From contig MU069633.1 in the NCBI GenBank assembly GCA_002284615.2, forward strand, positions 285,095 to 313,067: a stretch of 27,973 nucleotides of DNA. The letters run 5' to 3'. This DNA comes from Dunaliella salina. Taxonomy: Eukaryota; Chlorophyta; Chlorophyceae; Chlamydomonadales; Dunaliellaceae. Below the pieces are notes generated by a model. It ran no database searches. It saw nothing but the letters and a program-made list of their open reading frames with translations, and was not told the origin of the DNA. Shown here one piece after another: positions 18,753 to 27,973 of this stretch; within the stretch, counting starts at the first letter, position 1; every line of letters begins with the position of its first letter. A program made the position numbers and the translations under genes.

Positions 18753-20004
18753 TTTTTTTCTGGTGATGGGATGCTTGCTGATGCGCACGCAGAGCCTCTT
18801 GATAGATGCTCTACGAGGCATCCATTAATCTGACCTCGTTGCAGGTCAGTGCGGGAGTAATGAAGGAGGTAAGATTTATGATGTGGTAGGAGGTGAGAAT
18901 TATGATTTGCATTCCTGGGTAGGTAATATTACCTGCATTACATTATAATGCAGGTAGTGGTTGACAATTGTGACATTCAATTTCCCGATGCCTGGTGTGT
19001 AAGGAAGTGGCGCATTGATATATGTGCAAGGTTGCGCAGGGTGAGATTATGTTCTAGCAGCCTGATGTGAGAGAGAGTGGAGTCACCAGAGAGAACATGT
19101 TTGCCCATGGCCATTTTAAAGGCATGCAGCAGATATAATGCCTTACCTTGAGCTTTCTTGTATGGTTGTGGGCAAGGGTCTCCATTCTGGGATTTTTGTG
19201 CTTGAGGGCAGAGTTCAAAAGTATGAGTTTTGAGCCAAACAGATGAGAGTTGCTTATTTTCTTGATGGCAAAGGCATAATTGATGCTTTTGCCTGTGAAG
19301 GAATAGGTCAGGTGCTTAGCCACTTCTGCGTCGAAAGCTTTTTGTCCAATGTTTCCGGAGCATCTCCAATTTGAACAGGAGATTTTGGGTTCCTTCCAGC
19401 TATGTTTGGGGAATGTCATCACCAAAACCTGACAAGGGGCCTCTTCACTGTGAGCAGGAAAGCCTCTAAACCACCCTGGTGGCATGGTTGGGGGGCAGTC
19501 GCCATTTTGTGAGCTACAAAGGCTTTCAGTGTCTCTGGGCTGATAAGTCTAAAGCTCATTGAGTCGTTCAAGGCGTGTGCCATGGCCAGTTTGTGGCCGT
19601 TTACCTTTCAATATAAAAACTGGGGGTGCCTACCTTGTGCAATGCAGGCGAGTTGTGCCTCCTCAGGGCTTGGCTTGCCAAGCGGGGGAAGGTTGCTCGA
19701 TAGCACCGGCAGAGGGAAGACACCGTCCTTCAGGCATGCTGATGGGTAGGCTTGCCGGGCAAGGGGAATGTTGTTTGCGAGTACAGGCAGAGGCACTGGC
19801 TGTTCAAGATGTATGTAACCCCAGTAGGCATGTACCTATGCTTGGAGTCGGCAAGGAGGGCACAAACTACTGATGCAGGTTTGTTCCTTTTGTGGTGAGG
19901 GAAAAATATTGCACTGCATGCTGAGGTGTGGGAACGAGGTCTACTGTCTTCCATCATGAGACCTGAACACGCAGTAGTACAAAATACTCCACGTAAGAGA
20001 TTCC
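18753..20004 (-). pseudogene. Unassigned minus-strand region, retroelement-like
   Basis: A 143-codon minus-strand frame (19054-19485) includes HLTYSFTGKSINYAFAIKKI. In the next frame KALYLLHAFKMAMGKHVLSG and LLEHNLTLRNLAHIS continue it (about 19010-19165). I recognise no family. Further upstream on this strand are two similar peptides, LPVLSSNLPPLGKP and LPVLANNIPLARQA (about 19675-19792), from an imperfect 45-bp duplication. Its position between LINE ends suggests a LINE ORF fragment, perhaps the inverted 5' part of family D. Confidence 0.3.
18921..18955. repeat. Palindrome plus perfect hairpin
   Basis: AGGTAATATTACCT (18921-18934) is a perfect 14-bp palindrome. It overlaps a perfect 10-bp inverted repeat, ACCTGCATTA / TAATGCAGGT, with a 5-base loop (18931-18955). 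The role is unknown. Confidence 0.85.
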
Positions 20005-20515
20005 TGTACCAAAAGAAAAGAAAAGAAAAGAAAAACTACGTAGGCAGAGAAACTCTCCCTACATCAATTAAGGAAGAGGAGACACATTGGCTCAAAAAGA
20101 GCCGTGTGCCCCCTCCACCACAAAGTATGAAAAAGAGAATTCTAATGTGGATCTGGAGGGTTACTAGAAGCTTCTGGCTCTAGAACCTGGCTGTGGGAAG
20201 TATTCTTGTTTTCAATAGCTCTGCGTGTGGTGACTAATTTGTGGGCATATTGAATAGAATGGGCATGAAGTTGTTGAGCAAGCTTTGTGGCATGCTGATG
20301 ATCCAATCCTAGTTGTTTGAATTGCTTGAGGGTATGCTCAGTGTAAATAGTTCCACCTACACCCAGGAGAATAGGGTGAATTGTAACAGCTTTAGCGTTG
20401 ATAAGTTTACAAAGGTCTGCATGTTGCTGCTTTGCTGCGTTCAACTGATGCTCTGGCCTTGTGTCTTCACAGAACTTGATTTCTATTAGGTGCACATGGC
20501 GTTCATTCTATCTAA
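20005..20515 (-). mobile_element. LINE 3' end, 5'-truncated (third minus-strand copy)
   Basis: The minus strand encodes MHLIEIKFCEDTRPEHQLNA and the end of the endonuclease domain, nearly identical to element 1 (3450-3860). The same 3' UTR, hairpin (20040-20062) and CTTTT tail (about 20011-20033) follow. High similarity to element 1 implies recent insertion from the same subfamily. The upstream side ends at 20515 in a short CTAACCAT repeat; I found no clear TSD. Confidence 0.9.
20040..20062 (-). promoter_or_regulatory. LINE 3'-terminal hairpin, copy at 20005
   Basis: Identical to the hairpin of element 1. Confidence 0.72.
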
Positions 20516-20533
20516 CCATCTAACCATCTAAAT
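20509..20533. repeat. Short tandem repeat at LINE boundary
   Basis: CTATCTAACCATCTAACCATCT lies exactly where the truncated LINE ends, so it may be filler or a pre-existing repeat used at the junction. Confidence 0.6.
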
Positions 20534-21430
20534 GGCAGAGAGGGGGGCTCTCAATTTTTCTGCCCCTGGCCAAGCCTAGTCTCACATCCTCCTCCATAGC
20601 AACCATCTCAGGCTTACAACCTCCACTCCTTCCTGGAGTATCTTGAGAGCGTAGAATCGACCCTATCCAGTTTAACTGGTTCAGAGCCTGCGCACATTTT
20701 TATAATTCGCTCCTTCAATGCAACAGCCCTCTCCTATGCCGAGTTTTCATGCAGGCCTTTCTCAGCTCCAGGAACTCTTCTTGTTGGACTGCTCAGTTTT
20801 TTCCTGCCATGAATGGCTCACGTCATGCATGCTTTCCAACAGAATACACGCTCCGCCAACCCTGTAGGTTTGAGTCAACTGAATGTGGATCTCAGGCCTT
20901 GTCGTCTGGCTTACTGGAGACAATTCCCTTCTTATCATCTTTGAGAGCTCAACAGCAAAAAGTTTACCTACCATCACCAGAGTGCCATTTTAAAACTTAA
21001 CCAAGAATGCACATTCCACTTACACTGTGCTCAAATACTTTTACTTGGATCTCCCTAAATACATTGTTCGGAATGTGGCCCGTTTTAGACTTCATGTTTA
21101 TGCTTTGAGAATGGAGCAAGCTTCGTGGGACGATTCTATCTTCCCCACAAGTGATCTCTGCGAAGCCCAAGATGATATCCAGGATGAACAACATGTTGCT
21201 CATGGTGTAGTCATCCCCCTGTATGCTCTCTCCAACGTAAGTAAGCTTCTTTGTTCTATGTTCCCTCCCTCCCTTCACTGCATCTCTCTTCTCAGATGGC
21301 TCCGTTTGTGCCTACCTCTCACCATGTATAGTCGACTCATATGCGCTCCTTTTTGAATTGAAAAACAGCAAACTTTATAATTTTCTTCATGAACTCCTCC
21401 TTTTTTACAAACAGGCTAGCAGTCAGTCAT
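20530..21430 (+). pseudogene. C-terminal part of a different LINE (family D)
   Basis: Coding remnants in several frames read ESTLSSLTGSEPAHIF (about 20652-20700), LNVDLRPCRLAYWRQF (about 20878-20925), and a 109-codon frame at 21027-21356. That frame has KYIVRNVARFRLHVYALRME and SDLCEAQDDIQDEQHV. ARFRL..., then C...C..., then QDEQH is the pattern of the zinc-binding C-terminus of many LINE RT proteins. The reading frame goes on with VCSLQRK, and later KLYNFLHELLLFYKQASS (about 21366-21420). It is unrelated to the RNase H/endonuclease families elsewhere in the window. Confidence 0.65.
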
Positions 21431-21720
21431 TTTGACTGGAGGCTTTTTCTTCCTGTAAACCTGTAATCCTAATGATACAGGCTCCTCAAGCCCACCACCA
21501 AAGCCGCTCAGGTGCTATCTTTGTGCTCGTCACCTAGCCGTACCTGGTCAAAGGCGTGGAGTGCGTCAGCGACAGGAGGAGATCCCTGATCGAGTTCTTG
21601 TGATCGGGTGTACGATTGGTACTCTGTCGGTGGGAGCCAGTGGGTGGCTCCTTCCTTAATGCATGCGGCTGAATTGCGAGTGTAAATACTTATTTTCCCT
21701 CTCTTCTTTTGCAATGTTTG
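21431..21720 (+). mobile_element. 3' UTR and end of LINE family D
   Basis: After the coding remnant there is a 3' UTR ending GGTGGCTCCTTCCTTAATGC, then a GCGGC...GTGTAAATAC stretch and a T/C-rich end (about 21690-21714). The ending resembles the SINE 3' end at 1096-1140. The border is approximate. Confidence 0.5.
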
Positions 21721-21792
21721 TGCAAATGGAAACACACAGGGGAAGCAGGACGTCTTTTGCCTTCAGCAGGTCTAGCCGCAGTCCTTCTGCTG

Positions 21793-21977
21793 CAGTCCTT
21801 CACATCATGCAGCAGTCCTTCTGCACCTCAGGAGGCAAGTACTTCAGCAGGTCTTGCAGCAAGTCCTTCTGCTGCAGTCCTTCTGCTATAGTCCTACTGC
21901 CAGTCCTTCACATAATGCAGCAGTCCTTCTGCATTTCAGGAGGCAAGTCCTTAAGCAGGTCTTGCGGCAAGTCCTTC
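21793..21977. repeat. 77-bp direct repeat, two copies
   Basis: The copies at 21793-21869 and 21901-21977 differ at only a handful of positions and are 108 bp apart from start to start. Confidence 0.85.
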
Positions 21978-22180
21978 AGGAGGTCCGGGGGGAGCTCGAA
22001 GTTGGCCAGGTCTTCAGGGTTCAGGCCCTCGACCCCCGTGCAATCTGCAGATCAGCATTGCCACCAGGAGATCATCAGCAATGTTTACAACTCATCTGCA
22101 GATCAGATGCTTGAAGCCAATGATGTTCAGCAACGGCGACAACTCATTTACAGTTCAGCAGTGCCATCTGCAGACACAGT

Positions 22181-22263
22181 TTGTGCGAGTGTTGACTGTT
22201 GGGTCTTTCCTTGATGCATGCTGGTTGCTGTCTAGCCTTGACTTTCCCTTTTTTTTTTTTTTC
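22181..22263 (+). mobile_element. Possible short retroelement 3' end with T tract
   Basis: The segment contains TCTTTCCTTGATGCATGCTG, like the B-type and D-type LINE ends, then a CT-rich stretch and T tract. It is flanked by CAGCAGTGCC-starting 25-bp sequences (22156-22180 and 22264-22288) that agree at 21 positions, possibly an old target-site duplication. Confidence 0.45.
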
Positions 22264-22531
22264 CAGCAGTGCCGTATGCAGACGCTGTCTATGGACATCG
22301 CATTCTAAGATCTCTTGAACTACCCCTCAACAATATGGCATGCCCTACTCGTTGTGCCGCTCTCTACAACCGCTGGCAGGACTCTGGTGGGATCCCAAAT
22401 CATGAAAAATCGAGAGACAATTGATAAGACCTCCTTCCTCGGGACATGATGCACGATGACAGGCAGAAGCTAGGGAAATGGGTGAAAACGCACATCGGCA
22501 AAGCGATCAGCCTTAAAAAGGAGGTTAACAG

Positions 22532-27153
<4,622 letters not shown>

Positions 27154-27410
27154 CTGCAAGACAGCAAACATGGGGCAGCATGAGCAGCACTGTCCACTTC
27201 CATTTTTGAGAACGGAAACATGCAGGGCAACAGAAGCAGAGGGTGCGGAAAGCTAACAAGCACACCCCGAGAAGTGGTGCGCAGGTGGGCACTCGCTTTT
27301 GCCGCTCCACTGTTGTGTGTCCAATGACGAGCTGAAGGGCAAGCGCTGTGTTGAAAGCATGCAATCAGCGTGATGCGCCAGCACGAAATCAGCAACTTGC
27401 CCTCTGCCCA
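27154..27410 (-). other. PEX19: PEX19 intron sequence upstream of first visible exon
   Basis: No further exon was recognised to the right edge, so the 5' neighbour exon is outside the window. The open frames here are not supported. Confidence 0.6.
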
Positions 27411-27935
27411 TGAGGCACTTAAGCATGGAGCTTACAGTCGCTCAAGGAAGCACAAAGCTTGCAGCCACTCGAGGAGGCACAAAGCTAAAGGCACTACAGA
27501 AAGCATGAAGCTTGGGGCAACTTTAGGAAGCACATAATTTGCAGCCTTAAGGACGAAGCTGTAGGCACTTGAGGAAGCGCGAATCTTGCAGCCACTTCAG
27601 GAAGCATGGAGCTTGGGCCACTTAAGGAAGCACGAAGCTTGCAGCCAATTTAGTAAGCATAAAACTTGCAGCCAATTTAGTAAGCATAAAACCTAAGGAA
27701 GCACAAAGCTATAGCACTACAGGAAGCATGAGCTTGGGGCCACTTTAGGAAGCACGAAGCTTGCAGCCAATTTAGTAAGCATAAAACTTGCAGCCACTTC
27801 AGGAAGCAGGAAGCTTGCAGTTACTTGAGGAAGCACGAAGCTTGCAGCCATTTAAGTAAGCACATAACTTAAAGCCTTTGGGAAGCACGAAGCTTGCAGC
27901 CACTTAAGGAAGCACGAAGCTTGCAGCGGCACCTC
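27411..27935. repeat. 27-bp minisatellite, about 20 copies
   Basis: The unit is GCCACTTAAGGAAGCACGAA followed by GCTTGCA, with many substitutions and some short units. A higher-order duplication is visible: a three-unit block around 27601-27675 recurs around 27725-27795. It lies in the probable PEX19 intron. Confidence 0.93.
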
Positions 27936-27973
27936 ATGCCACTAGTGCATGCATGCATGTGTGGGTGTGCGTG

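Larger units (their letters stand above)
21721..22290. other. Repeat-rich spacer between LINE D and PEX19
   Basis: It contains a 77-bp imperfect direct repeat (21793-21869 and 21901-21977) built of CAGTCCTTC and GCAGCAGTCC pieces. It also contains a small insertion-like segment (22181-22263) ending in a T tract and flanked by related 25-bp sequences. The 183-codon plus-strand frame across it (21663-22214) is Ser/Gln-rich and matches nothing I know. Confidence 0.5.

Noticed and set aside
21237..21295. Canonical-looking GTAAGT...TTCTCAG intron in the family D LINE fragment
   Set aside because: The reading frame across the GTAAGT continues as LINE coding sequence (VCSLQRK, a damaged codon, then ASLF), so the donor match is incidental.
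27411..27935. CRISPR-like array of about 27-bp repeats
   Set aside because: The units are contiguous and degenerate with no unique spacers, and the context is a eukaryotic intron.

Overview
This is eukaryotic nuclear DNA: short exons with GT..AG introns, microsatellites and minisatellites, and dense decayed non-LTR retrotransposons (LINEs). I see no bacterial operons, rRNA or functional tRNA. The dispersed elements resemble the dual-endonuclease (Dualen/RandI) type known from green algae, and the host gene is an ordinary PEX19. A chlorophyte green alga, possibly Dunaliella-like, is my best guess, but it is inferred from style only.

Layout. 1-73 is a (GT)n tract. 952-1154 is a tRNA-like SINE with a 10-bp target-site duplication. 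1165-2650 is unassigned, perhaps decayed coding DNA. 2889-3095 is a 5'-truncated LINE 3' end with a perfect 13-bp target-site duplication. 3361-6600 (minus) is a nearly open LINE polyprotein segment: PHD-like end, middle domain, RNase H, zinc knuckle, and a PD-(D/E)XK-like endonuclease. It stands head to head with 6605-9100 (plus), which carries the reverse transcriptase and thumb and is interrupted by a second SINE (8126-8280). From 9300 to 15053 retroelements follow one another, each new one starting at the pyrimidine tail of the last: a solo B-type 3' end, copy A with an inverted 5' part and a nested L1-type 3' end, and copy C with an inverted AP-endonuclease domain. 15436-18752 is the longest plus-strand copy (B). 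18753-20004 is an unassigned minus-strand region. 20005-20515 is another minus-strand LINE 3' end. 20530-21720 is the C-terminus and 3' end of a different LINE (family D).

The right part, 22532 to beyond 27153 on the minus strand, is the 3' half of the host gene PEX19 (peroxisomal membrane-protein chaperone and import receptor). Four exons join in frame. Its introns hold a (CA)n tract at a splice acceptor, several minisatellites, and an array made of degenerate copies of an exon end plus its splice donor.

The LINE families share three habits: a sense-strand (CTTTT)n tail instead of poly(A), a 3'-terminal hairpin just before the tail, and repeated head-to-head 5' inversions. The L1-type hairpin shows compensatory base changes between copies. 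The SINEs carry similar 3' ends and so look like passengers of these LINEs.
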